Shown here piece by piece: positions 1 to 8,685 of a stretch of 64,000 bases of DNA. The translations under genes and the position numbers were made by a program. The notes beneath the pieces are model-generated. The model saw only the letters and a program-made list of their open reading frames with translations, had not been told where the DNA came from and did not search any database. Each line of letters starts with the position of its first letter. Position 1 is the first letter of the stretch. The stretch is from Mucilaginibacter auburnensis (lineage in GTDB: Bacteria; Bacteroidota; Bacteroidia; Sphingobacteriales; Sphingobacteriaceae), in the NCBI RefSeq assembly GCF_002797815.1, contig NZ_PGFJ01000002.1, positions 186,001 through 250,000 of the forward strand, in the 5' to 3' direction.

Positions 1-1
1 T

Positions 2-754
2 GATATTAAACTCGCCGATCTGCGACAGTTTATTAATTTCATAAACGAGTTGGGTATGATTCCCTCTTCGCAGGCCCGTATTCTATCTGGTGTAAAAGCG
101 TTTTATAAATATTTACTAACCGAAGAGCTGATAGACAGCGATCCGTCTGAGTTGTTAGAATCGCCTAAAATACAGCGCAAACTTCCGGATACATTGAGCT
201 ATAACGATATTAATAAGCTGATTGCTGCCATTGACCTTTCAAAGCCCGAAGGCATGCGCAATAAAGCTATTATGGAAGTGTTATATGGTTGCGGTTTGCG
301 GGTATCTGAACTGACCGAACTTAAACTATCCAACCTGTACCTTGATATTGAATTTATAAAAGTTACCGGTAAGGGCAATAAAGAGCGCCTTGTACCCATT
401 GGCAACGAAGCCATTAAAGCTTTGAAGCTTTGGATACAACAGGTACGCCCCAATATTCCAGTTAAAAAAGGACATGAAGATATTGTTTTTCTTAACCGCC
501 GTGGTGCGGGGCTTACGCGTGTATACATCTTCACCATGATTAAGGAACTTGCCGCTGCCATCGGCTTACAAAAAAATATTAGTCCGCATACATTGAGGCA
601 TTCATTTGCAACACATTTGGTAGAGGGAGGCGCCGACCTGCGTGCCGTGCAGGAGATGTTAGGGCACGAAAGTATTACCACAACGGAGATTTACACCCAC
701 CTTGACCGTGAATACTTAAAAAGTACCATTATTCAACATCACCCCCGCAATTAG
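2..754 (+). CDS. xerD: Tyrosine recombinase XerD, 5' end cut by window
   Basis: Site-specific tyrosine recombinase of the XerC/XerD type, which resolves chromosome dimers at dif. The reading frame is open from base 2, so the true start lies upstream. About 250 residues are visible and the family is near 300. The catalytic set is complete: Arg in CGLRVSELTEL, Lys in TGKGNKER, His and Arg in HTLRHSFATHL, His in LGHESITTTEIY and the Tyr nucleophile in IYTHLD. The part of the N-terminal SAM-like core-binding domain that is present is normal. It is a housekeeping-like recombinase about 10 kb from the ssrA island. Nothing links it to that island, although action in trans cannot be excluded. A phage-type integrase is less likely, given the length and motif spacing. 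Confidence 0.9.
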   Translation, partial: DIKLADLRQFINFINELGMIPSSQARILSGVKAFYKYLLTEELIDSDPSELLESPKIQRKLPDTLSYNDINKLIAAIDLSKPEGMRNKAIMEVLYGCGLRVSELTELKLSNLYLDIEFIKVTGKGNKERLVPIGNEAIKALKLWIQQVRPNIPVKKGHEDIVFLNRRGAGLTRVYIFTMIKELAAAIGLQKNISPHTLRHSFATHLVEGGADLRAVQEMLGHESITTTEIYTHLDREYLKSTIIQHHPRN

Positions 755-831
755 CCGTTTTTTGACGCTAAAGCGCCTGTTTTCTGCTATATTTTTCTTA
801 TTTTTCAGCACCTTGAATATTTACCTCCTCT

Positions 832-1704
832 ATGAAAAAAAGATTTAGTGCAAGAAAAGAAGCTTCAAAAGTAGTAATGATTATAGCAGGCATTATGTGT
901 GCTGCATTTGGATTGAAGGGTTTTCTTATTCCTAATGATTTTATTGACGGTGGTGTAACAGGTATTTCACTGCTTATCAGCTCTATTACTGATTGGCCGG
1001 TATCTGTTTTGCTATTTGTTATCAATATTCCTTTTATATGGTTAGGGTACAAAAGGGTAGATAAGTTATTTGCTATTAAGACACTGGTAGCCATTATAAT
1101 ACTATCATTAGTTATATACTTTATTGAATTTCCGGACATCACGCACGACAGGCTCTTGATAGCCGTATTTGGTGGGTTCTTTTTAGGCTTAGGTATAGGT
1201 TTGTGTATGCGCGGCGGTAGTGTTATTGACGGTACCGAATTGCTGGCGGTTTACATTAACCCCCGGTCTTTCCTCTCTATCGGGCAAATTATATTGCTTA
1301 TCAACGTATTTATTTTTGGTGTTGCAGCCTTCTTCCTTGGTATTGAAAAAGCGCTGTACTCCATGTTAACCTATTTGGCCGCCACGCAAACTATTAATTA
1401 CATTATTCAAGGTTTTGATGAGTATACATCGGTAACCATTATCTCTCCTAAAAGTGAATTGATCAAAAATGTAATTATGCGCCATTTGCACAGAGGGGTT
1501 ACTGTTTACAAAGGCGAGCGCGGTTTTGGTAAAACTACGTTTGAAGATAAGAATATTGACATATTGGTAACGGTAATAACTCGCCTTGATGTACAACGTG
1601 TGGTCACCCGGGTGCAAGAAATTGACCCTACGGCTTTCATTATCACTAACTCGGTATCTGAAGTGCGTGGCGGACTGGTAAAAAAATTAACTATTGGCCA
1701 TTAA
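832..1704 (+). CDS. YitT family membrane protein (DUF161 + DUF2179)
   Basis: Integral membrane protein of 290 residues. Five to six hydrophobic segments occupy roughly residues 10-175 (YitT/DUF161 membrane unit), followed by a soluble C-terminal DUF2179 domain at about residues 205-280. GGVTGISLL and the glycine-rich GGFFLGLGIGLCMRGGS are typical membrane-unit motifs. Its transport substrate is not known. The ATG at 832 follows the xerD stop by 77 bases. The gene after it begins 13 bases past its stop, so the two may be cotranscribed. Confidence 0.85.
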   Translation: MKKRFSARKEASKVVMIIAGIMCAAFGLKGFLIPNDFIDGGVTGISLLISSITDWPVSVLLFVINIPFIWLGYKRVDKLFAIKTLVAIIILSLVIYFIEFPDITHDRLLIAVFGGFFLGLGIGLCMRGGSVIDGTELLAVYINPRSFLSIGQIILLINVFIFGVAAFFLGIEKALYSMLTYLAATQTINYIIQGFDEYTSVTIISPKSELIKNVIMRHLHRGVTVYKGERGFGKTTFEDKNIDILVTVITRLDVQRVVTRVQEIDPTAFIITNSVSEVRGGLVKKLTIGH

Positions 1705-1717
1705 CTTTAAAATAAGC

Positions 1718-2173
1718 ATGAAGAAATACCTGCCTGTTTTGACCATTATACTTTGCAGTTTTATTACCGCAGATAATTTCGCAACGTTACACCAATTAGT
1801 TGGTGGCACCTGGAAAATGAAAAAGAAAGACGGCTACACTTGTGAAAAATGGGTGAAGGTTAATGGCAATGAGCTAAAAAGCACGGCTTTTAATATTAAA
1901 GGTAAAGATACTTCGGTTTATGAAAGCGTAAGCCTAACCAACAAAAATGGCGTAATAGCATATACGGTTACCGGTGCCGGTAACAGCCAACCCGTGGCCT
2001 TTAAACTAACAACAGTCAATAACAATCAATTTATATTCTCTAACCCTGCTCATGATTTTCCGCAACAGGTGGTTTATCAATTTATAAATCCTGACTCGAT
2101 ACATGCCTGGGTAGATGGTAAATACAACGGGAAGGTTGAGAAAATAGATTTTTATTACAAGAGGACTAAATAA
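1718..2173 (+). CDS. Small secreted protein, DUF6265-like
   Basis: A 151-residue exported protein. The ATG at 1718 is preferred over a TTG at 1694 because it puts a clean signal peptide (MKKYLPVLTIILCSFITAD) at the N terminus and avoids overlap with the upstream gene. The mature part has GGTWKMKKKDGYTCEKW near the start and NPAHDFPQQVVYQF near residue 115. This GTW...HDFPQ pattern is that of the DUF6265/lipocalin-like beta-barrel family, whose function is unknown. It ends exactly where the convergent VanW gene ends, with no spacer between the two stop codons. Confidence 0.75.
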   Translation: MKKYLPVLTIILCSFITADNFATLHQLVGGTWKMKKKDGYTCEKWVKVNGNELKSTAFNIKGKDTSVYESVSLTNKNGVIAYTVTGAGNSQPVAFKLTTVNNNQFIFSNPAHDFPQQVVYQFINPDSIHAWVDGKYNGKVEKIDFYYKRTK

Positions 2174-3901
2174 CTAATTAGAGAAAAGCGCACTTTTAAC
2201 TGCTTCTCTCAATTGATCATAATCGCCTGTTTTAACTATTGTTAAATTATTTTGAGGTGGTAGTCCACAAGCATTTGTTGTAATTACGGGTATATTACAT
2301 GAAAGTGCTTTTAAAATAATCCTCGGCGAATGTTCAACATAAGTTGGATAAACAACCAAAGCTATGTCATCTAACAAATCATTTGCCGGTGCCGCAATTC
2401 TTACACCCTCCCAAAAACCAATATGTTCCATAGCGCCGCCGGTTACAACCAAAGTAAGGTCTAATTCAATAGCAAGGCGTTTAATTTCAAAAGCGCCTTT
2501 GCGAGCAACTCCTGATGCCGGAAACAAAACTTTATTACCACGTATTTTTTCCTTAGCGGGTATATCTGAATGAGCCCACTTTAGTTTAATAACTTTATTA
2601 TTGAACAGCTCGGCAATCTCCTCATGAGGGGTTATTATATGCTCGGCTCTGTTTAAGGCAAGTATTTCACTTTCTACAATATCGTCGTTTGCTCTGAAAT
2701 CATCTAACGTCTTACTTTGCGGATAAAGCTTGTGTGCAATATTGAGTCGGTCATGCAGATAAGTCAAGGGTAATCTCGTCATTAAAACATTGTACCTTCT
2801 ACCACCAAACAAACCCTCTTGTTGTAAAAAAGGCAACAAATTTTGTGCTACAACAAGTTGAGTAGCATTGTAAGGAATCCGTTTGGCTATCTTTTTAGCA
2901 ATTAGTCTGTCTAATTTTAATGATGATGCAAAAACATTCCGGTTCATTTTAGCATAAATATGCCTCCAAATAGTTCTTTGTACGGCAGGCATAATAAACG
3001 TCTTGATTGTAGGTCCATCCTTAATCTGCCATCTGAACTTGTGCAGATACTTTGCGTCATGTTTACCGGATGGCATGATAATGATATCATTTGGAGTTGC
3101 AATGCTGTTTATATACTGTTCGTACTCAGTCCATCTTTCATCTAATACAAATACTGTTGCTCCGGTTTGTGAAGTCGCCGGCGGTTGCTTAGGGGGTTTA
3201 AAGCAATCAAAGTTTCCGCACGAATAGCAATCGTTTATATGGTCAGGTGCCTGTATTCTGCTATTGCTTATTTCATTAACAGATGAGTTAGCCATTAACT
3301 TAACAATCAACTTATTTGCTGTTAGGTCTGTTACAACTTTAAAGTCAACATTAGCTCTAAAACGCAAATCGAGATAATTCCATTTTACGGTAGCATCCCT
3401 ATCATGCTCTGCCAGCGAACCAGGAATAACTTTGGTGTGTTTGTGCCGTTCCAAAATTTCAAAACCTGCTTTTATAGCGGCATCATACAAAGCATTTGAA
3501 AGCTGACACATACCACCGGCTATTGACGGCACAATGCAACCCTCTCTAACCTCTCTGCCAATAACAAAACCTTTACCTATATTAGGATTACCAATGTGTT
3601 TCCAGAAGCTAAATGTTTGATTTGCCGGAACTTCCATTCCGTTTAGAATCTGAGCAGCAATACGCAGGTTCTGAACTTTTCCGGCGGTTAATATTTGATT
3701 TTGGGCATTATCATTTTTGTTCCACAACTCACTTTCTGAGGTTGCAGCTAATGGCAAATTGTTGAGATTTCCTTTATTGCTGAATTTTTCAAGTCCTGAA
3801 AATAAATTGTGATAACATCTTTTAAATGTAAAAAAAGTCACCTTTATCTGAAATATGGCAAGTTTAGAAAAACTGTGATTTTCGGCTAAGGCGTTTGACA
3901 T
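2174..3901 (-). CDS. VanW-domain / glycosyltransferase-like fusion protein
   Basis: A 575-residue two-part protein. Residues ~45-215 are a VanW-type domain, seen in NLRIAAQILNGMEVPANQTF, the AGGMCQLSNALYDAA core and the RHKHTKVIPGS segment. Residues ~245-575 resemble a GT-B (GT4-like) glycosyltransferase: a donor-site-like segment KVLFPASGVARKGAFEIKRL, then VVYPTYVEHSP and PVITTNACGLPP. In the expected E-x7-E position the second Glu is Lys (EHSPRIILK), so catalysis may be altered. A cysteine cluster (CYSCGNFDC) joins the halves. No signal peptide is visible, so it is probably cytoplasmic. VanW domains occur in vancomycin-resistance clusters, but their role is unclear and nothing here indicates resistance. 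Both domains look complete. The fusion itself is the unusual part. Confidence 0.75.
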   Translation of the reverse strand: MSNALAENHSFSKLAIFQIKVTFFTFKRCYHNLFSGLEKFSNKGNLNNLPLAATSESELWNKNDNAQNQILTAGKVQNLRIAAQILNGMEVPANQTFSFWKHIGNPNIGKGFVIGREVREGCIVPSIAGGMCQLSNALYDAAIKAGFEILERHKHTKVIPGSLAEHDRDATVKWNYLDLRFRANVDFKVVTDLTANKLIVKLMANSSVNEISNSRIQAPDHINDCYSCGNFDCFKPPKQPPATSQTGATVFVLDERWTEYEQYINSIATPNDIIIMPSGKHDAKYLHKFRWQIKDGPTIKTFIMPAVQRTIWRHIYAKMNRNVFASSLKLDRLIAKKIAKRIPYNATQLVVAQNLLPFLQQEGLFGGRRYNVLMTRLPLTYLHDRLNIAHKLYPQSKTLDDFRANDDIVESEILALNRAEHIITPHEEIAELFNNKVIKLKWAHSDIPAKEKIRGNKVLFPASGVARKGAFEIKRLAIELDLTLVVTGGAMEHIGFWEGVRIAAPANDLLDDIALVVYPTYVEHSPRIILKALSCNIPVITTNACGLPPQNNLTIVKTGDYDQLREAVKSALFSN

Positions 3902-4020
3902 TTGTTTATGCTGCGTTGTAAAACAGAGGTTGGTTAAATATAAACAGAAAACGAATTAATCAAACATCTATTGGTTGTGAAACAAGATTGTTAAACAAGC
4001 GTTGGTTATATTTACGCTAT

Positions 4021-4899
4021 ATGAACGCCAAAGAAATTGAACGTTTAATAAAGATCAGTCGCGAGCGGCCCTTAATGCCCGAAACCTATATTCCCTGGCA
4101 ACTGGAGCCGGAGGCTAATGATATATTCTTGCCCGAAACGCTTACCTCATTAGAGGGTCTGGATGTGTATCATACACTCAGTCCTCAACAAAAAACAGAG
4201 TTAGGGCGGCACGAATTGGTGCAGGTTATTGCATCCTACGGATGGGGAGAACTCTTATTTTGCCTCTTCATGACCCGCCACATGCTCACCCTTCCGCCCG
4301 ATAGTGTTGAGCATCAGTTTTTAATACGTGAGATGATTGAAGAGTTGCGCCACCAGGAAATGTTTGCCCAAGCCATTACCAAACTGGATGGCAAACCACT
4401 GCCTCAAAGCAAACTGCATCGGTTTTTTGGGCATTTCAGCAATAAATACCTGCCTGCCGACTACCTTTTTATGGGAAGCGTTTCCGTTGAATTGGTCACT
4501 GATGTATACGGTAATTATGCCCGTAAAGCCGATAATATTTATCCGGTTATAAAAAAGATGTTCGACCTGCATAACATTGAAGAAGGCAGGCATATTCTTT
4601 TCACCAAAAGTTTGCTTAAAGAGTACTCGGCAAAAGCCGGCTTTGTAAAGCGCACGTTATACAGCTATGTTATATTGTTTAATATACTTTTTATACGCAC
4701 CATGTATGTTAAGCGCGAAATATATCAGCGTATTGGCTTAGAAAATCCTGACGAAGTATACAAAGCGGCAAGCAAAAATTTTAAGCAAAAATTTGCAGAG
4801 CGCTGTCTCGACGATATTATTGCCTTTGTACACGAGTGGCGTGGCTTTAACCGACTTACACGGTTTGCTTGGCGTTGGGTGTTGGGGGCTAAAATATAA
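4021..4899 (+). CDS. AurF-like diiron oxygenase family protein
   Basis: A 292-residue helical protein resembling the p-aminobenzoate N-oxygenase (AurF) diiron family. Likely iron ligands sit in REMIEELRHQEMF (Glu/His pair, ~residues 109-121), SVELVTDVYGNY (~165) and HNIEEGRHILF (~195). These match the repeated E-x-x-x-H spacing of ferritin-like diiron enzymes. The ATG at 4021 is chosen over a non-ATG extension at 3988 because the family-like sequence begins there. The substrate is unknown. It stands alone between two minus-strand genes, so context gives no pathway. A non-catalytic ferritin-like role is also possible. Confidence 0.7.
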   Translation: MNAKEIERLIKISRERPLMPETYIPWQLEPEANDIFLPETLTSLEGLDVYHTLSPQQKTELGRHELVQVIASYGWGELLFCLFMTRHMLTLPPDSVEHQFLIREMIEELRHQEMFAQAITKLDGKPLPQSKLHRFFGHFSNKYLPADYLFMGSVSVELVTDVYGNYARKADNIYPVIKKMFDLHNIEEGRHILFTKSLLKEYSAKAGFVKRTLYSYVILFNILFIRTMYVKREIYQRIGLENPDEVYKAASKNFKQKFAERCLDDIIAFVHEWRGFNRLTRFAWRWVLGAKI

Positions 4900-4931
4900 A
4901 ACAGTGAAGCATCAATTACTATCTTAGCATG

Positions 4932-5507
4932 TTACTTCCACTCCGTTTTCTCACTCACCGTCTTCTTCCGCACTCCTTTAGGATACTCGTCGGCATAGCC
5001 AAGGTAAATCACTCCCATCACCCGGTCCTCTGGTTTAAGATTTAAAAAGGAATGCATAGCCGGTTTAAGTATCATACCGCCAGTGCTCCAAAACGATGCG
5101 ATATTTAAAGCAGTAGCGCCAAGCAATACATTTTGAATGGCAGATGCAGTGGCCCACTCCTCTTCAAAAACAGGAATTTTAGGCAAATTACCACGCTCCA
5201 TAATAGCCACTATAGCGTGAGATACCTTATCGCCTTGCGTGTAAAAATTATCATAACTACCCTGAATAAATTCTGCCTCAGAGGTGTTAGCCTTATAAAG
5301 CGCAGCATGTTGTCGGCAAAAATCAGAAGGGCTGGGATACACAACAAATCGCCATGGTTCGGTTGAACCATGATTAGGCGCCCATATTGCCAGTTCAAGC
5401 AAGCTTTCTATTTGCTCATGTGGAATTTTGCCGCCATTCATCATAAAAGGTTTTACGCTACGGCGGCTTTTAATGGTGCCAGCAATATTGTTAAATAGTT
5501 CGTTCAT
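4932..5507 (-). CDS. Nitroreductase family protein
   Basis: FMN-dependent NAD(P)H oxidoreductase of 191 residues, within the usual size for the family. The N terminus has the FMN-phosphate-binding RRSVKPF motif and WAPNHGSTEPWRFVV. Residues ~120-165 (AIQNVLLGATALNIASFWST and GVIYLGYADEYP) are the typical dimer and FMN-binding helices and the final strand. Natural substrates for this subfamily are not defined. The closest general type is the YdjA-like short nitroreductase. It is transcribed away from the E1 gene's start region and forms no clear operon. Confidence 0.85.
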   Translation of the reverse strand: MNELFNNIAGTIKSRRSVKPFMMNGGKIPHEQIESLLELAIWAPNHGSTEPWRFVVYPSPSDFCRQHAALYKANTSEAEFIQGSYDNFYTQGDKVSHAIVAIMERGNLPKIPVFEEEWATASAIQNVLLGATALNIASFWSTGGMILKPAMHSFLNLKPEDRVMGVIYLGYADEYPKGVRKKTVSEKTEWK

Positions 5508-5573
5508 TTAAATAATACCGTTTTAAGATAAAACTGTAATAACAATTTTTGGCAATTGCAGATGACTAAAAAT

Positions 5574-8006
5574 CTAATAGATCGGCGGAAACTTTGCAGG
5601 GTTACTTTCGCTCATCATACCGTAAACCGCTTCTATCACATCATCAACGGAGGGTTTGGTAAAGTAGTCGCCATCCGTACCATACGGCGGGCGGTGGTCT
5701 TTAGCGCTAAGGGTACGCGGCGGGCAATCTAACATGTAGTAGCCCTTCTGGCTCTCAATTATTTTTTGCAGGATGTAAGCTGATGCAGCTCCTGGAAGAT
5801 CTTCGTCCACAACCAGCAACTTGTTGGTTTTGCCAAGTGAAGCACCGCATAAGTTCTCGGTATCAAACGGATATAGTGTTTGAGGATCAACCACTTCTGT
5901 ATATATACCCATTTGCTCCAGTTCTTCGGCGGCTTCCATAACAACACGTAAAGTAGAGCCGTACGATACAATAGTAATATCAGCACCTTCCCGCATTAGC
6001 TCCGCCTTACCCAAAGGCACAGTAAAATCGCCAACATTGGTAGGCATTTTTTCTTTAAGACGGTAGCCATTCAGAGACTCTACAACAATAGCGGGCTCAT
6101 CACCGCGCAACAGTGTATTGTACATCCCGGCAGCCTGTGTCATATCTCGCGGAACACAAACGTGAAGGCCGCGCATAGTGCTCAAAATCATTCCCATTGG
6201 CGAACCTGAGTGCCATATACCTTCTAATCTATGTCCGCGGGTGCGAATGATAACCGGTGCTTTTTGTCCCCCGGCTGTACGGTAACTTAAACTGGCCAGA
6301 TCATCGCTGATAACGGTTAAACCGTACAACAGATAATCCATGTATTGTATTTCGGCTATCGGGCGCAGGCCACGCATTGCCATACCCATCCCCTGTCCTA
6401 TTATAGAGGTTTCGCGAATCCCGGTGTCGGAAATACGCAGGTCGCCATACTTGGCTTGTAAACCAGCAAAGCCTTGATTAACGTCACCTATTGCACCTAA
6501 ATCCTCACCAAAAGCAACAATTGATTTATCGCGCTCAAAGTTAGCATCAAAGCATGCATTCAATATTTCCCGGCCATCCAACATACGGGCGTTAGGCTCG
6601 TATACGGCAGGTACCGCTTCAATTTTAAGTGGCGATTCGGGTGTATCTGAAAATAGTTTAGTGTTGAAGCGATCGTGATTCTTTCCATTCTGAACATGCA
6701 ACCATTCAGCCAATGCAGTTCTCGCCTGAGTTGATTCTGCTGCGGTAATACGTAAAGCCTTCCTAATAGCCGAAACAACATCTTTGCGCCCTGGATCAAC
6801 GCATGCTCTTAACGCAGCTGTAACAACATGTATCTCATCGCCATACTGAGATTCATTAGTCAATTTATCTAATAACGAAGCGGCTTCCTTTAATTCAGCA
6901 TTTATCTCGGCAATAAATTCGTTCCATGCTTCCCGCTGAAATGCCTTCACTGTTTTTTTGGCGGTAGATTCCAGTTGCGCCAATTCATCTTCATTCATGA
7001 TAGCCGCTTCCAAAATCCACTTACGCATTTGCAGCAGGCAATCGTACTCTGCCTCCCACTCCAAACGCTCGGCTGATTTGTAACGCTCATGAGAACCTGA
7101 TGTAGAGTGCCCCTGTGGCTGCGTCATTTCAACCACATGTATCAGCACGGGTACATGCTCTTCTCTGCAAAGCTTAATAGCTTGCTCGTAAGTTTCGCAC
7201 AGCGCCACATAATCCCAGCCTTTTACCCTGAAAATTTCAACACCATTGGTGCCGGTTTCACGCTGAAACCCTTTTACAACTTCAGAAATGTCTTCTTTTA
7301 TCGTTTGTAAACTTGCAGGAACTGAAATGGCATAAGCGTCATCCCAAATAGATAAAGCCATAGGCACCTGCATAACACCGGCAGCGTTCAACACCTCAAA
7401 AAACAAGCCTTCAGATGTTGCACCATTACCTATGGTACCAAATGCTACCTCATTACCATTAACCGAAAAATTAGATAAGTACGATAGTTCTTTATTTTCG
7501 CGGTAAAGTTTTGAAGCATATGCCAAACCCAACAAACGCGGAATAGGACCGCCTGTAGTTGAAAGATCTGATCCGCAGTTTAAACTCTCCACCTGGTTAA
7601 CCCAGCTACCATCAGTATTAACAAAGCGGGTACCATAATGACAGTTCATTTGGCGGCCGCCCGACGCGGGTTCTTTCTCAATATCCGGATGAGCATAAAG
7701 TTGCGCGAAGAACTCTTTCATATTGGTCATGCCGGTAGCAAACATAAAAGTTTGGTCTCTGTAGTAGCCTGCACGCCAATCGCCTTTTCTAAAGGCTTTT
7801 GCCATTGCCAACTGTGCAACTTCTTTACCATCTCCAAATATGCCAAACTTAGCCTTACCTGTAAGCACTTCCCTGCGGCCCAATAAACTGGCCTGTCGAC
7901 TTTCGTAAGCGATACGGTAATCATTGATGACGATAGACTTAAAGTCGTCGAAACTAAGGTCGGCGACATCAAATTTATCCTGATTAATAATTGCAGTTTC
8001 GGGCAT
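5574..8006 (-). CDS. 2-oxoacid dehydrogenase E1, fused alpha and beta subunits
   Basis: Thiamine-diphosphate E1 of a branched-chain 2-oxoacid or pyruvate-type dehydrogenase complex, with both subunits in one 810-residue chain. Residues ~40-390 are the alpha part, with GTIGNGATSEGLFFEVLNAA as the ThDP/Mg site and the phosphorylation-loop-like GHSTSGSHERY. Residues ~470-800 are the beta part, with VAFGEDLGAIGDVNQGFAGL, QYMDYLLYG and RTRGHRLEGIWHSGSP. Such fusions are common in Bacteroidetes. The E2 and E3 genes are not adjacent, so substrate choice cannot be decided. The complex is cytoplasmic. The frame is intact, and the ATG is 132 bases from the divergent DUF1573 gene. Confidence 0.88.
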   Translation of the reverse strand: MPETAIINQDKFDVADLSFDDFKSIVINDYRIAYESRQASLLGRREVLTGKAKFGIFGDGKEVAQLAMAKAFRKGDWRAGYYRDQTFMFATGMTNMKEFFAQLYAHPDIEKEPASGGRQMNCHYGTRFVNTDGSWVNQVESLNCGSDLSTTGGPIPRLLGLAYASKLYRENKELSYLSNFSVNGNEVAFGTIGNGATSEGLFFEVLNAAGVMQVPMALSIWDDAYAISVPASLQTIKEDISEVVKGFQRETGTNGVEIFRVKGWDYVALCETYEQAIKLCREEHVPVLIHVVEMTQPQGHSTSGSHERYKSAERLEWEAEYDCLLQMRKWILEAAIMNEDELAQLESTAKKTVKAFQREAWNEFIAEINAELKEAASLLDKLTNESQYGDEIHVVTAALRACVDPGRKDVVSAIRKALRITAAESTQARTALAEWLHVQNGKNHDRFNTKLFSDTPESPLKIEAVPAVYEPNARMLDGREILNACFDANFERDKSIVAFGEDLGAIGDVNQGFAGLQAKYGDLRISDTGIRETSIIGQGMGMAMRGLRPIAEIQYMDYLLYGLTVISDDLASLSYRTAGGQKAPVIIRTRGHRLEGIWHSGSPMGMILSTMRGLHVCVPRDMTQAAGMYNTLLRGDEPAIVVESLNGYRLKEKMPTNVGDFTVPLGKAELMREGADITIVSYGSTLRVVMEAAEELEQMGIYTEVVDPQTLYPFDTENLCGASLGKTNKLLVVDEDLPGAASAYILQKIIESQKGYYMLDCPPRTLSAKDHRPPYGTDGDYFTKPSVDDVIEAVYGMMSESNPAKFPPIY

Positions 8007-8087
8007 ATTTCGATATTTAGATTTGTAAAATTAAAAAATTCTGTCGGTATACCTAAATGTTGAATTATTCTTAATGTGTAAACATTG

Positions 8088-8118
8088 TTTTGGATTTAGG
8101 TTAAACCTTTTATATTTG
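8088..8118 (+). promoter_or_regulatory. Bacteroidetes-type promoter for the DUF1573 gene
   Basis: A -33 element TTTTG at 8088-8092 and a -7 element TATATTTG at 8111-8118 are separated by 18 bases. This is close to the Bacteroidetes consensus TTTG-N19-21-TAnnTTTG. The start codon lies 20 bases past the -7 box. Confidence 0.6.
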
Positions 8119-8137
8119 TGTTAATCAAACAGATATT

Positions 8138-8545
8138 ATGAAAAGATTAGTTTTAATTTTCGCAGTGGTATTAGGCTTTGCATTTAACGCTGCTGCGCAA
8201 GGCGGTGCCAAAGCGGAATTTAAGTTTAATGAAGAAAAACACGACTTCGGTAAAATACCTCAAGGTAAACCGGTAACCACTCAGTTTGTATTTACTAACA
8301 TTGGAGCAGAACCTTTGATTTTGACCAGTGTTCAACCTACGTGCGGTTGTACTATTGCAGACTATACCAAAACCCCTGTTAAAAAGGGCGATAAAGGTAT
8401 AATTACCATCACTTATAATGCTGCTGCTATTGGTGGTTTTGGTAAAGCAATAGTGGTAACATCAAACGCAACCACACCTCAAAAAAACCTGATCATTTCA
8501 GGCGAAGTTGTAGCTGCAGCCGCGGCGGCGCCAAGCACACGTTAA
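8138..8545 (+). CDS. DUF1573 domain secreted protein
   Basis: A 135-residue exported protein with signal peptide MKRLVLIFAVVLGFAFNAAA followed by one DUF1573 domain. Diagnostic pieces are FNEEKHDFGKIPQGKPV, QFVFTNIGAEPLIL and QPTCGCTIADYTKTPV; the TCGCT core is the family hallmark. The fold is an Ig-like (ASH/PapD-like) beta sandwich, and function in Bacteroidetes is unknown. It ends with an Ala-rich tail. It has its own promoter upstream and a strong terminator downstream, so it is probably monocistronic and well expressed. Confidence 0.88.
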   Translation: MKRLVLIFAVVLGFAFNAAAQGGAKAEFKFNEEKHDFGKIPQGKPVTTQFVFTNIGAEPLILTSVQPTCGCTIADYTKTPVKKGDKGIITITYNAAAIGGFGKAIVVTSNATTPQKNLIISGEVVAAAAAAPSTR

Positions 8546-8610
8546 GAGTTTAAGAATTATACCCTTACGCTCTTAAGCAAGAGAGAAAGGGTTAAAATAA
8601 AATATGGAGA

Positions 8611-8638
8611 ACGGCCCTGGAAACAGGGCCGTTTTTTG
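8611..8638 (+). terminator. Rho-independent terminator after DUF1573 gene
   Basis: A perfect 9-bp stem ACGGCCCTG / CAGGGCCGT closes a GAAA tetraloop and is followed by a run of six T. Confidence 0.85.
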
Positions 8639-8673
8639 TTATGTATAAATCTGCTACAATATTATCTTTTTAC

Positions 8674-8681
8674 TAATTTTG
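8674..8681 (+). promoter_or_regulatory. -7 box directly before the aminotransferase ATG
   Basis: TAATTTTG fits TAnnTTTG and ends four bases before the ATG at 8686. Transcription from it would start at or next to the start codon, giving a leaderless mRNA. No good -33 element is seen. Confidence 0.45.
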
Positions 8682-8685
8682 CATT

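Noticed and set aside
199..681. Long antisense frames opposite xerD, the E1 gene, the permeases and other genes
   Set aside because: They are mirror frames of well-supported genes and show no family motifs or start signals.
2..754. Integrase of the ssrA island
   Set aside because: It looks like housekeeping XerD, lies about 10 kb outside the att sites and is separated from them by core genes.
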